Source: Istiophorus platypterus (Eukaryota > Chordata > Actinopteri > Istiophoriformes > Istiophoridae). From it: a stretch of DNA of 64,000 nucleotides. The notes below the pieces were generated by a model. That model saw only the letters and a program-made list of their open reading frames with translations, was not told where the DNA came from and ran no database searches. This document shows, in pieces, positions 1 to 12,324 of this stretch (positions are counted from its first letter, which is position 1; every line of letters begins with the position of its first letter). Position numbers and translations under genes: made by a program. The stretch is from the NCBI GenBank assembly GCA_016859345.1, contig CM029121.1, positions 7,381,911-7,445,910 on the forward strand, written 5' to 3'.

Positions 1-3000
1 ACCAACAAAGGCCATAGTTGTTCCTCTATGCTGGGTGCTCCTCGGGGGAATTCTAGGGCCTATCGGGGTACCCCTCCACTGGGCTCACACATGCTCTCGC
101 TTCTTCTTCTCTTTCTCACACCTCACACACAAACAGAAACCAGTGAACACACAAGGAATCACAACAGAGTCCCATAATGCCTTGTTGACCTTTGCCCCAC
201 TTTCCAGGAAATTGGGCTGGGGTTGTGATTTACTGTAAATTAGCGAATATAAGGCTAGAGCCCCCCGCAGGGGAGAATAAAGTGCATATGTGTGTGCCGG
301 GGCACAGTTTTGCCATCCATTATATACTGTGCAGGACTGAGCCAAGTTATGGGTTGCACAATGGGGTGGGGGGAATAGATGGAGGGACTGTATGTGTTTA
401 GATTGGAGAATGGAGCAAGGGATAGGGGTGTCTCCTCTCACAGTCCAGTGCGACAGCTGGCTCATTTGTTACAGGAAGTTTAGTTGTAGAGGGGCAGTCT
501 GATGGTACCTAATGGCCAGGAGGAGAAGCTGGCGACTGGATTACTCCATATACTCCTCAGCCAGGTTGAAGAGCTGGTTCATTTGGAGGCAAATGAGTAG
601 AACTGCCAATTGATCAACCACCACAGTGATCAGAATTTGTGTATTTTGTAATCTAAAATGAGGAGAAAAGCTTTGTAAGTAAAAGTTCCACCATAAAATA
701 GTGTTCACAAGGCACAAAGCCAGTGCAAAGGGGCTTTGGTGTCAATAGGCAAAAAACTGTGACTGTCCATTGACACAAAGAAGGAACCAGACTGTGGTGT
801 CATTGGATTTTTGTTGAAGGAAAAGAATAGCTTGAGTACTACTTTTAGAGCTTCGTCCCATCAAGTCACTAAACTAATGGCTGAGATCTCATTGAGCAGT
901 GACCTCCCTAAAAATCGGTCCAAATCTGAGTAACATGGAGGTGTATTTAAGACCTGTGTGATAGTCTGAGCGATTGTGTCTGTTGCTCTTTTTTAGCAGT
1001 AGAGCTCAGAAATCACTTTCATGGACTGAATCATCATAATCTGCAGCCAGAGCTGCAGAAATAAAATGCAGGTTGTAATACATCTTGGCTTTTCCTTTAA
1101 GGGAAAACCCTTTTTACGTAACATACATCATTTATTATTAAATAGACTAACTGATTTCTGTGTATGAATTTATAAATGTACATTGCATGGATAAATCCTG
1201 CATATCTTTAAAGTCAATGCATTAAACATATAATGTAATCAATAGCAACAGTAACAAACGTGCAATTCTAAGACATACTGTTATTTAATATTAATATTTC
1301 TTCAACTCTTCAAGCACAGACAATATTCACTGGGTGTAACATACTGCCATACCTTAAAACTAGAGCCAGGTTGTCATTGTTGGCCAATGTTAGTTCATTA
1401 CAGATACATCAATATCAGTGTATATATCAGCCGATAAATAACAAGAAATGGCAGTACTGAGATGCCAAAGACATGTTTAAGGTAATTTAGAAAGTGTCAT
1501 TACATTGTTTTTCTGCCAGAGAATACTGATAAGTTTATCTTTTTACCTGTAAAATGTTCAGTTCAGTACATATCTTAGTCAGTCTTTAACAAAAAACATT
1601 CAAGGAGTACATATCTAAATTTCTGCTGATGATTGCTAGTAAAAATATGATACAGGCCTACAGAATGCAGTAATTAAAACAGAACTTGGCTAATCTAAAT
1701 GAGACCTATTAACAGTCTAGCACACACCAGAACCTCGCTAATATTATTTGCCTCTTTTTACAGTCTACATTAAAGTCAATACATTTTCAATAATGGATTG
1801 GTGGAAAAAAAATATTAAATAATGAAATGATGACATAAGTTGCAGCTGTTCTGGAGAGCCACAGTAGAGTAGAAATCAAATGGGGGAGTCCAGAGACAGA
1901 CAGATGAGCAGTGAAGTGTGGGAAGAAGAGAGAAAAGGCATTTAGGTGAAGAATCCCTGTTTAACAACAAGGCATTATTATAGTCTCAGTTGCAGATTCA
2001 TTACCGAAGAAAAATAGAAAGACAAATGCAGATTGGGGCTCAGGTGCACACATCTATGATCTGGAAGTCTATTTTTACAGTATTGCTCTTTATGATGCTA
2101 ATGAAAACCACGTGCACTCACAGGCTCATTCACACAGAAAAGCTGAAGCCTTTAATAATCCACCAGATGTATCGAGAAGGGTGAAAGACACGGCATACAC
2201 AAAGGACAGCACAGCTGTGGAGCCAATCAGTCAGACTGACTTGATGTGCCAGAGTGTGAAACGACTAATTTCTGCGGTAACCTTTACTCAATCTGGTGGA
2301 TTTATTTGTTCTAATTAAGCAGGTTAGGGCCACATGCCTTCATAAATTAAGTAATTCATCTTGGTGTGAATAGTCGCGGGAGGCCAATTACCCCCAGGAA
2401 AAAGAGCAATTTCTTCAATACCAGGAGCTGAAGGATCTGTCTAAGAGGGTTAAAATTTACACCTACACATAATGAAAGAATGTACATAAGGGTAAGGGTG
2501 CATGCGCACTGTTCTGTTCAAACGTTGCCACCTTTTATGCTAATGTTGGTACTAGACATTTCTTCAGACTTGTGTGCTCATTTCAAGTGCAAGTATGGTC
2601 AGTCTACATCCACTCTGGTGGATAATATGGACTGTCAGCACGATAGCACTGTAAGATCCTGGTACATGTGATGTATTCCTCTACTTTTTGTCTACACAGA
2701 TGTCAAAGCGGGAGCAGCATCAACAGAACAGCAGCAGCTCTGGTGCTCTATGTGGGTCTACACAAGAAGCGTTTGGGGACATTCTTTTGAGTATAGATCA
2801 CCCACGTTTTGGAAGTGCTCAGACCCTGACACACAATCAATGTGGTTATACAGGTTGAATTGAATTCATTGGCATGTAGCGGGAGTAAAAGATGAGCGCC
2901 CTGTATGGACAGCTGAATTGATTAAAATAGAAGAGCATTTATCCCAAACGATTAAAAAATGTGGCCAAAATGCTTTTGATTCTGATGTGCCACAGACGCG

Positions 3001-6000
3001 CTTTCTTGTAGGGTGTCAACAACAAATCACCAGGTCAAACTTATGTATCCACTGCACTAGAAAAAAAATCAATTCTGATTTTTGAAGAATCACAAAGCTG
3101 GTCCACTAAATACAGCTAACAGCATGGCCCTGGTGTAGAAAATCCATAAGTCCATAATATGTACATCAAAAGAGGCTGGAGCCAGCAGGGGCTCGGAGGT
3201 GGACTGAGGCGGCCTCTCCACCAGCCTGGATAAACAGTGAATCGGGGAGCTCAGATTGTTTCTCCTTGTGTAATTCCACACACTAGAACCTCTGTACATG
3301 TGCAGTGTAGTGATGACATTGAGTACGTGTCTATATGTGGGTGCTTCTGAGGCAACACGGTTGCATATTGTATGCACGTTTCTGTGTGAGCATCTATGCA
3401 GTACTGAGCTGCAGATCTAAGGAGGGAGCGTAAGCAATGATAGAAGGATGAACACAGTGAAGCAACACTCCCCATGCAGCTATATTTATTCATAACGTTT
3501 CATCCTCCCTTTTCATCAACAAACTCTAAGTGTCTCTCACATGTTCATTACCTGCCACACACCTGATTACAAGTGGTAACAAAATTCAGACTACAGTTAA
3601 TCATCTATGTTACCAAACTATACATAGCTCACCTTTCACTGGAAACTTTTCGTCAAGGGGAGTTTACTTTCAATTAAAATACACCAGAAAGACGTTCACA
3701 TATGCTCACACGCAGCCACTAACCTTCAAGTGACTCCTGAGCATCCTGAGCCATCTACCACTTTACACAAGGAGCACAAAATGAAGGAATAACATTAGGC
3801 GACACTATGGCTCAGTTCTTTTCACCTTAGGGTTTCAGTCTGAGAAATGTTTGGAGTTTCAAAATACTACATCCTTCCTACAGTATATGAGCATTCTGAA
3901 TAGGGCTCTGTGTTTAATTGGCCTCTTTTACCTTCTTATCAGTGTTGGTCTCCTTCACTCTGCCACACTCTCTGTCTCTCTGCCAAACACACACATACAA
4001 GCATACATACTCACACACGCTACATTCCCATCTAATCCACATCCATCCTCTCTGTGGAATACACTCTAGATTGGTTTTGCGTCTAGTATAAACTTCCAAG
4101 TTGAGGTCAGACTTTGGGGTCACGGGGGCCTACAGAAGTCCATGTAGCTTGACTTCAAAGAGAAACAGGCCTAAGCAGGGCAGCTAGTTTGTTAGTGCTT
4201 TCTCTGCCCTTATCTGCACCTCTTACATCCCCTGCATATCTGTTACCTATTGTGAATGCTAGACAAGCAAGACTATGGCAGCTGGCTGCTGCATTCAAAA
4301 TGTCTCAACTTCTCTTGGATCTGCTTTTCTGTACAAACCAGTGTTGTAATTAAATAAAACAAAACTGTGTTCTCTGACTGGTTATTAGTATTCATTAAAC
4401 ACAAAATGTTGTTACATAACATGATTATTAAATCTATGCTGTGACAGTGTGAGGCAATTCAGTCGCTAGCAAAGATCTTTAAGATAAATATTGATTGTGG
4501 GTGGAAAATGTGTGGTAACAATCCACTGACAGGCATACTAAGAACTAGTTTAACTACCTTATTTATTCCTCTATATAAGCTAATTAGGGTTGGACGTCAG
4601 TTTTTAATACCTTTTTGGTCCTTATTGAATAGATAGTTCATGAATTGAAACGAGTGACTTCAACTAATTAAAGCCAATTTCAGAATATATTATTTACACA
4701 AAGATCTTGTATCATTACTTGTGTTTAAAAACCATTCAACATTTGAGAACTTTGGCTGCTTCAAGTCTCAATATGTTTAAATTGCTCAAGGTTAGGCATT
4801 ACTAGACAATTCGAACTATAAAATGATATGGAAAAATATTTTTTTACAGTATAAATTACCTCAGGAAAACCCCCCTTTTGGTTATTCCTATAATTGGAGC
4901 TAACACATGCTCTCCATAGACATAACCATGACACGATGATGATGCAATGCTTCTTACTAAGTGTACCTTTAAACTCGCAATTTTTGATTTTATCAGTATG
5001 ACTTTTCTGCTATCTAGTGGTGAGGCATGAGAAGAGCAACCATGAGAAACATGAGCATTACAGGGCTTTAGCTCAATGTTCCCTAGGACTCTAAGCATAA
5101 ATACAATATAAGTGCTTATAAACATTCATCAGGTTTTTTCTGCCTTTTTTTAACCATAAAAAAACTGTGTTCATGTATTGTTCAGTTATCAAAAAAGCAA
5201 TGTGAATATCTGAAGGTTATTTTTTCACACATCCTAAGCTATTATTTCAATCCATCAAGGTATGAAAGAAATGTGGGATAGATGTCAGAACTTTTAATAC
5301 ATAATATACAGTATATGATAATATAGTAAATTTCCGTTGTCACAATTAGATAGTTGTGCTTGTACCATCATAACATAATCTTATACACTTAATACATGCC
5401 TAAGTTAATCAAATGTACACAGAGGTTGGTTTTCCCCAAGCAAAATAATATGATGATATTACATAAATCTAAAAATATACTAAAACTAATTACTGATGAA
5501 AAGTAAACAACTAACAATTAATGATAAATAATTAAGATGATATTCATGACAATAAACAATATTGAGTGTTGATCATATGCAATTATAGTTATATCAAGTA
5601 TAAAATCTCTCTGAAGAATTAGGTGATTGCAAGTCAATGGAGGTACTAAATGGAGGTACTTTACTTCTTTGATTAATTAAATAACTTGTACTTTTGAAAG
5701 TCCGTATGCATTTCAGGTTGATAAAACATTGTGTTTATAGCCAGACAGATGTGTGTACAGTATTTGCTCCATAATGCACATTACAAGAGGGAATACAGCC
5801 TGGTACATCACATGCTGCTCTTGTTGTGTTGTGTAGGTGCTGAAGGGATGGTTTAATTTTGCAGAACAATATCTGAACACTAGAGGTCAGATTTTAACCT
5901 TCTATGAACTAAGCCCTGAATTAAAAAAACATTGTTCATTGGAGTGAACAAACAACTGAAAATAGCTGAAACAAAATCCAAGAGGCTCAAGGGGATGTTT

Positions 6001-9000
6001 AATCCAATACTCTGTCTTCTGCAATGAAATGAAAAGTCACTATTAATCAAGCACTGCATGACTATCACATGCAAAGATGAGTGAAATATTGTATTGGGAC
6101 CTAAACCAGAGAGGAGCCAAATAGCTTTAGAAGACACGTATAATGATGTTCTGAGAAAAGTCTAGTTCTAGTCCTATTTTTATTAGAAAAAAATTGAGGC
6201 AAAACATTCCTGTTTTGGTATATTATAATATAATATTATAATATTAAATCCTGCACCTAAAATAGTTGTAAACAAAAGATTTTCAAGACTGAATCTAAGA
6301 CAATATGACTTTCTATTAAAAAAAACAACATTTTTGAAGAGAACCTCGTTTCATAAATATCAGTGTGTTTGAGTGTATCTACATTGACTGTACCTAACAG
6401 ATGAAGAGATCATTTGCAAGATAAGTTGTAGACGAGGAAATAGAAACCATATAAGTTCAAGAGAAGTGGTACTGTCTACTGCTTAAAACAAGCAAAAAAC
6501 ACCAAACAAAAAAAAACTCTAGTCAGTAGACTTCACGACATAACAACTCTGTATGTACCTTTGAGATATGCACTGACTTGCGTTGACGTGGGCACTGGGG
6601 GGGGGATTTTCAGCACCAATACTATTACAATGTCAGCAGCTGACATTCCTGTCAGAGGGCTAGGCACACCTTAAAACAGCTATAATGTCTGATTAAATTT
6701 TCCTGCAATGATGATTGCAAAAAAGGCATGTTTCTACTTCACTGATCACTTAAAAAAACACCACACAACAAGCCTCAGTCAGCAGGCAAAGGCAAACATT
6801 ATGCTTTTTTTATTTTACTAATAGAAAGCTATGTATCACAGTAAACAAAAACAGTCTGCTAGCAGTTAGCCACTGAAGAACTTTTTAATTTTCCCTCATA
6901 GACCAACAGATATTTGTTGACTGTTGTTTGTTAACTGTTTTCTTCCTAGCTCACTGGCAGGCTCTATATACTAACCACATTGTACCCTTAGTGAGGCTAA
7001 GCAGTAGTACAGAAAAACTACAACTTTAGGTTGGTTTGCTTACCAGGTTCTGGTTTTCTGAGGATAAGATTAGGATAAAAAAAAAGTCCTCTTTACTTGC
7101 ATCATCTGTTTTGGATTAGATGACAAATAACAGTTGAGCAACAATTACATGTTCTGCATTCACATTATTTCCATTACTAAACCTGTCCACAAGTTTTTAT
7201 ATTTAAATATAACCATTTTATTGTCTTTTATAGGATAGATCTACCTGGTCACTCACACACTCTTTTGTTCACCAACACAACTACAATCCTGCTCATATTG
7301 AATGCACACAGATGCTGATTGCATGAATAAACACTGTTCTGCTTTTCCCCCCCATAAATGTGAAGTCCTTTTATTTTAATCAGTCTAGTTTAGCTGTTTT
7401 TCCTTCATATGTATCTGGTATAATGTATTGATGTTACATGAACAGCATTAAGCCAATAAAGTTGATTCTCACTCTTATCAGCAACTACAGTGTGTATACA
7501 ACTGGATTTTGTATTTAGAGCAAACAACCAAAACACCACAGACTTTCTGTCACTGCTGACATTAAGTCTGACCTGCTTTGTGTACAGGCAGTGTTACAGG
7601 AAACGATGACTTAGGTGTGCTTCATGTAAGACTACGAGAGCTACGCAACAGGAAAACAAACAATTCTCGGCTCCTTTTAGAGATTACCAACACGCAAGTT
7701 AGGGTTTTGATTTTATTAGCTGAATTCCGACAGTTGTGAAAATTTCACAATAAATCAATGAAAACAGAATGCATGAAATATTACTCTTTGAGAAAAATTT
7801 TCATTGAAGTGACCTATATACTAAATAAAACCACATTAAAACTTGAATTATTATTATTTTAGCTGCACAGTTTACATATATTGGACATGACTGTATCAGT
7901 TTTGCTGTTCACATCAGAGCAACTGTGGCAGAATCTAAAAGAATTATAAAAAAAACTGGTCTCCATATTTAAAAGTTGAAAACTATTTCCAGACAGACGT
8001 AAGCTGCTGAATGACTTCAAGAAAAATATGTAGTGATACTTCCTAACCACTGATTTTTCTCTTTGGAGTGATTTTCTCCAATATGGCTTAAACATTATTG
8101 CAGTTAAACTCATAGTTTACATTTTAAACTCGTTACCACAGAGTCATCTTACATCCCAAACAATATCAAGCAGCCAAAAGCAGCCGGTAACAGAGCCAAA
8201 AATACCACTAAGTGTGTGACGATCCAAGGTCTTTTTGAGATGAGAATATACCGCCTGTTAAGCCTTTACTAAAAGCTGTTTGTCAAATGATGACAGAGAA
8301 GTGACTGGAAGAGTAGAGATACTTCCTTTTAAATAGAAATCCCACTGGCAGAGAACACAATAAAATCAAGATGAAATAAAGTTAGCAGCCATCCAAACCA
8401 CAAATATACACAAAAAAAGCCTCACATTCTCAGAGAAGTTGAATTAAGAAAATAATGATTGCATGTATAAAGCCCCCTTTCTAACAGGAAGCTTTTCTCT
8501 TCCCCTTCTTCCTCAAACCCTCCTCCCCCTCAGCTGAGGTGGGCCTGCTGAGGGAACACAGAGCGTGCAGATGTTGACGTTCCACAACGAAAGTTGTGCC
8601 CACATCCGTTCTGAGTGAAGACTTTTGTAGCCTATAGTAGGCTGTTCTGACTAACAGTAACACAGCAGGCAGCAAAATACAGCACATCTACAGTCATAGT
8701 TTACTTTCGGCACCACTGGAGCTCAGAGACTATGACAGCAATGGCTTATTTAGGCAAATCAGGAACTTTTAGTCTGTGAGCATGTTTGCAGAGGGAGGAA
8801 AGGGAATGTACTTACGATTATAAAATTAAAAAAATAGGTGTCATTAACAAGCTTTTGTGTAGTTTTATACATTACAAGGAGCTATTATAACATAATCGGA
8901 CTCTTTAACATGAACACTTTCTCCTGTCAAGTGACTGCCTGCTAAGTCAATGTCTTATGCTTTGAAGCAGACCAAGCAATTCTCTGTCACTTATCACCAA

Positions 9001-9080
9001 TCTGACACACTCACTGGCTGAAAAAGCTAATAGCAGGCAGCCCGTGTCTCCCTCAGTCAAAGGGAGGAAAAGCAGAGTGA
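1..9080. other. AT-rich non-coding sequence, nothing recognised
   Basis: About 9 kb without a gene or a mobile element that I can name. The first 600 bases are somewhat richer in GC and lack repeats; the rest is AT-rich with short homopolymer runs and a few AT palindromes, for example around 6,218-6,247. The open frames here are short, lack splice-signal support and have no recognisable domain. Lying upstream of the CpG island, it would be 5' flank of the putative plus-strand gene, or intergenic sequence. Confidence 0.6.
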
Positions 9081-9675
9081 TTTTAAATGAACTCTGCTCC
9101 ATCATTAGCCCGCTCGTCGAAAATTACGCAGAAAATCACCCAGAGCCTTTTCTGAGCTTAAACCATCCAGTTCTCTCCGCAGAACCTCGCTCCGCCTGAT
9201 TCACTTTATCTCTCGCTGGTTAAAGAAAAAGGTGGAGAATCCCAGAAGAGAGCAGAGACTGTCTGACACCGAGGCAACACCGATAAACTGCTTTTAACGC
9301 CTCTGTAAAACAGACTAACGATTTTTCTTTTTTAAAGTGGGGTAAAAGCCAAACGTTGAGCAAAACGGACGGCGAAAATCTGACAAGACGCTTTTACTCT
9401 GTATGTTCGGGCGACAGAGGCAGGGACTGTAGGTTTGACTACACCGAGTAGTGGCGACTCCGTTCGGTACATGGAGGCGTTTGGTGCGGTTGTGTGATCG
9501 GGGGTGGCGTAGTGTCCCTCTGCCTCTTCTTTCTACTCTTACGAGAGCCCTGCTCCACGTTTCCTCCTCCCTTTGACACACTGCTGTTTTTGCGCCATCA
9601 CCAGTTTCTACTACGAGTCACGAGAAGACGCGCAAGAGCGCCGTGCGCGCGCGGACGGCACGAACCACCGCACAC

Positions 9676-9736
9676 TTTGTTTTTTGTTTTTGTTTTTGTT
9701 TTTGTTTTTGTTTCTTTTTTGTTTTGTTTTTTTTTA
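9676..9736. repeat. (TTTTTG)n-type tract
   Basis: A T-rich tract with G about every sixth base, degrading into TTTTTTGTTTTG and a final T9. It sits inside the CpG island and ends in TTTAG, so it mimics a polypyrimidine tract plus splice acceptor. It is prone to length change. Confidence 0.85.
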
Positions 9737-9860
9737 GAAAGACGAACAAACACAATCGCGTCTCACCTGTTTTTTTGGCACCTTTGATTATCTCTGGCCC
9801 GCGTCCCTGCGCGTCATTTCGGAGTTAAGGCAGAGGAGCTTTAAAACAACGTGCGAGAGT

Positions 9861-9895
9861 TGTTTACAAAGTTTCGCCGTGGACTGCGATTGGTC
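9861..9895 (+). promoter_or_regulatory. Forkhead-like and inverted CCAAT-box (NF-Y-like) sites
   Basis: TGTTTAC at 9,861-9,867 matches the forkhead core. GCGATTGGTC at 9,886-9,895 reads GACCAATCGC on the other strand, a full match to the NF-Y consensus (RRCCAATSR type). NF-Y boxes typically lie 60-100 bp upstream of a start site in CpG promoters, which would place transcription start near 9,950-10,000 on the plus strand. Binding is inferred from motif alone. Confidence 0.4.
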
Positions 9896-10000
9896 GGAGG
9901 GAGTTTTGGTCGACGCCCCAGACCTCGGTCACCGGGCCGGGCTTCGAGCCTGGTTTCCGGGAGTCGCCGCCGACGACGCGCAGGGAAGGAGGCGAGGGGA

Positions 10001-10024
10001 GCGGCGGCGGCGGCGGCGGGGGGG
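10001..10024 (+). repeat. CGG trinucleotide tract followed by a G run
   Basis: Six GCG units followed by a run of seven Gs, inside the CpG island. If transcribed on the plus strand it would sit in the 5' leader, like CGG repeats in several vertebrate genes, and could fold into a hairpin or G-quadruplex. It is short and would be a stable allele by comparison with known expandable repeats. Confidence 0.85.
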
Positions 10025-10108
10025 ACGAAACCGTGTCCGCCGCTTTGTTTTTCGCAGCTTTCTCTCTTTTTTTAAAGCCGAGCGGCCTTGAGTCGGAGCC
10101 AGAGTCAA

Positions 10109-10130
10109 CTGCGTGCGGAACCGCACGCAG
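10109..10130 (+). repeat. Perfect GC-rich hairpin in the putative 5' leader
   Basis: CTGCGTGCGG at 10,109-10,118 and its exact reverse complement CCGCACGCAG at 10,121-10,130 are separated by AA. As RNA this gives a 9-bp, almost all-GC stem with a GAAC loop, strong enough to impede ribosome scanning if it lies in the leader. As DNA it carries two inverted GCGTG cores, the minimal bHLH-PAS (AhR/ARNT-type) core, but the flanking base expected in the full element is not present. Confidence 0.8.
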
Positions 10131-10264
10131 GGAGCCGAGCGCGGAGACGTGAGAGGTGCAGCCCGGGTCGCTCTCTGGGCTCCGAGCCAGCGGTGCCAGT
10201 AACAGCGTTTTCTAAAATAAGATTACAGTATATTTTTCTCTCGGGGCGTCCGACGTTTCTTCCT

Positions 10265-11540
10265 ACCGTTTACAGCATATAGGAAAAAAGACAAGACTTT
10301 TATACAACTCGGGTACTTCATCATACACCCCAGCTGGTTAACTTGCTCCCTGAATTCAATGCCCTCCATAGAGCAACTTTTCAGTCAAAGCATATTGTAG
10401 TATTACCGGCTATTAGTACTTATCTAGGCCTGTCAGTATATGACGTATTATAAAATGGAGAATAATGCAGCCTTCTGCCTAAAGTTAGATTTTCTTTGAA
10501 TTACCAGGTGGGCACACAGTGGCTCTGCTGCACAATGAAACAGCATCTGGATGTACAGAAGTATCCCCGTGCTCACCGCCTTTTAGGCCGCTAGACATAA
10601 ACTGGAACGATGTAGTCCCCGTAATATAAAAGTTGTTAGAATGCTTTCATTTTTCATTGGGTATCACCTATAGAACAATAAATCATATGGCTGTGCTTTA
10701 CACCACTCTTTATAAGCACCGTTAGACTAGACAAATAAAAACAGGAATTTCTACGGAATTACCCTGTAATTGTTTCTTTTGGGCCCCAACTTTGTTTTGT
10801 TCAATGAATGTGCTTTTGAGCAAATAATAAATTGCATTCGGTGGCTTCCAGTCCAACTTAAAGTCATAATTTAAGGGTCTGTACACTCTCCATACTGTGT
10901 ATGACTGCATGACGATCTCCTATAAAATGGCTATGCATGTTCACATTTCGAAATCTCATCATCTCACTTCTGAGTGCGACACTTGTCTACTGTTAATTAG
11001 CATTTCACTCTATATGCTGAAGTGGAACAAAGAAAAATCTACTGGAGTCATTTAATATGGAATCACAAAGTCAGGTGCAAATGATCATGTTAATATTACT
11101 TAACAGGTATTGTACTGCATGTTGCAATACTATTGTGCTGTATGTTGCCCTCTGGGTCATCAGTCTGCAAAAAATCTGTCAGGTTGAGATGAAACTTTTA
11201 AATGTCAGCTCTACTCATTGGTGTGATTAGCTCTGTATCCCAGAAATTAAATTATCTACTGCTAATTTGCAACAGCAAATACATTTTGTAAGAAAAATAA
11301 TGTCACCAGGGATTACCTTTTCTATCAACACAATGAGCAAACTTTATTAATTAACATATATCCCAAGTCTCAAAGTGTTGGTTCTGAACCTATTTCTCAA
11401 GTGTTTTCTGATGAAGTGATTAATTTGTTTTCCTTCAATATCCGCTGTTCCGATACAATTTCCACTAACAGCAATTCCGGCATGATAAAAAATAAAAAAA
11501 TAATCTCCCTCTAACTCCCGTGTGTCTGTGTGTGGATACG
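10265..11540. other. Intron-like unique sequence
   Basis: AT-rich, with no repeat family recognised. CpG content falls abruptly after about 10,260. A short purine/pyrimidine-mixed segment near 10,500 has an AG acceptor-like end, but the following frame closes after about 20 codons. Probably the start of a long intron. Confidence 0.4.
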
Positions 11541-11559
11541 TGTGTTGGGTTTTCCTCTA

Positions 11560-12240
11560 GGATTCTACCCAAATCTTAGCTATTCCTAGGGTTGTGTTCC
11601 TCATGAGAGATACCCCAGGTGATGAACCTGGAATCTGCGTGAGCCATTCTCCAAGTTTGGGGATCATAGCCCCTAATGATGCTATTATCACTGGGACCAG
11701 TTTGTTTGGTCTTCACCTTCCACATCTGTTCCAGTTGTTCCAGAAGTCCCTGGTTCTTGCTGATCTTCCTGTGCTCCTTCTTTCTTATACTGCTGTAAGC
11801 AGGGATTGCCACATCTATCACAGCTGCCCTCTTCTGATCCTAGTCAACAACCACTATGTCTATTTGGATGGCCAGCAGCTGCTGGACAGTCTGGAAACTG
11901 AAGTCCCGCAGGATCTTAACTCTGTTCTTTTCAACCGCTTTTGGCCATGTGTCCCAACGGGACTTGGAGACTTCTAATCTGTCTCTGCACAGATGTTCCT
12001 TTGCACTATCCCCGTCACGTGGTTGTGCCCCTCAATGGATGCTATTCCAACTTCCATTTTATAACCCAGCTACTATAAGTTGGACTGAGAGGCATCTTTG
12101 CACAACCTGCACCTTGAGTCCTGTCTGCTGTGGTAGACCCCTGCCTCTGACGATATGTTGCCCTCTCAGCAATTGGTTAAGTTTAGAGCAAGTTTGTGGT
12201 CAGTCCAGGGTGCGCCCCTGGACACAGGCTGTTATTATGG
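11560..12240 (-). mobile_element. LINE ORF2 C-terminal pseudogene, 3' fragment
   Basis: Read on the minus strand this is the C-terminal end of a non-LTR retrotransposon polyprotein, downstream of the reverse transcriptase domain. Recognisable blocks in order, from high to low coordinate: SRQDSRCRLCKDA (the CxxC half of the terminal zinc-knuckle-like motif), KSRWDTWPKAVEKNRVKIL, IDIVVVD then a stop, RAAVIDVAIPAYSSIRKKEH, LLEQLEQMWKVK, and after a frameshift VPVIIASLGAMIPKLGEWL. This block order, with DVAIP followed by a PKLGEWL-type end, is common in fish LINE pseudogenes. At least three in-frame stops and frameshifts make it dead. Endonuclease and RT domains are absent (5' truncation). A 127-codon open frame on the opposite strand is a shadow. 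I leave the clade unnamed. Confidence 0.85.
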
Positions 12241-12324
12241 CAGGTTTTTCAGCCAGGGTATGTAAAGGCAAAGTGAGAACATGTTTTTAGAAATTTTGTG
12301 AAATCAAAAACCAAAGTCTCTAAT

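Larger units (their letters stand above)
9950..10148 (+). other. Candidate non-coding first exon (5' UTR), donor at 10,149
   Basis: GC-rich sequence downstream of the CCAAT-like site and free of ATG. At 10,149 there is GTGAGA after GAGAC, a reasonable splice donor; a weaker alternative is GTGCCAGT near 10,192. Past this point the sequence becomes AT-rich and intron-like within 150 bp. The 5' boundary is a guess from NF-Y spacing. It would be the first exon of a plus-strand gene whose next exon could be the coiled-coil exon at 44,737, but no sequence evidence ties them together. Confidence 0.3.
9090..10260 (+). promoter_or_regulatory. CpG island, probable promoter and first-exon region
   Basis: This is the only CpG-dense stretch in the window. 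CpG is common from about 9,090 and very dense from 9,610 to 10,260, while the flanks are AT-rich and CpG-poor. CpG islands of this size in vertebrates usually mark promoters of broadly or developmentally expressed genes. It contains an inverted CCAAT box, a forkhead-type TGTTTAC, a CGG tract, a T5G tract and a GC-rich hairpin. I see no well-placed TATA box, which fits a dispersed-start CpG promoter. From 9,474 to 10,358 the plus strand has no ATG at all, whereas the minus strand has several, so a plus-strand untranslated leader is favoured. The start site cannot be fixed. A bidirectional promoter is possible. Confidence 0.7.

Noticed and set aside
8464..8474. TATAAAG motif upstream of the CpG island
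   Set aside because: It lies over 600 bp before the CpG island, in AT-rich DNA where such motifs are common, with no supporting initiator.
9494..10282. Overlapping plus- and minus-strand frames in the CpG island
   Set aside because: The plus-strand frames start from non-ATG codons and the plus strand has no ATG here. GC-rich islands have few stops by composition, and the Arg/Gly/Ala-rich translations are typical artefacts.
11594..12290. 127- and 144-codon plus-strand ORFs
   Set aside because: They are shadows of the minus-strand LINE pseudogene, whose family motifs are clear.
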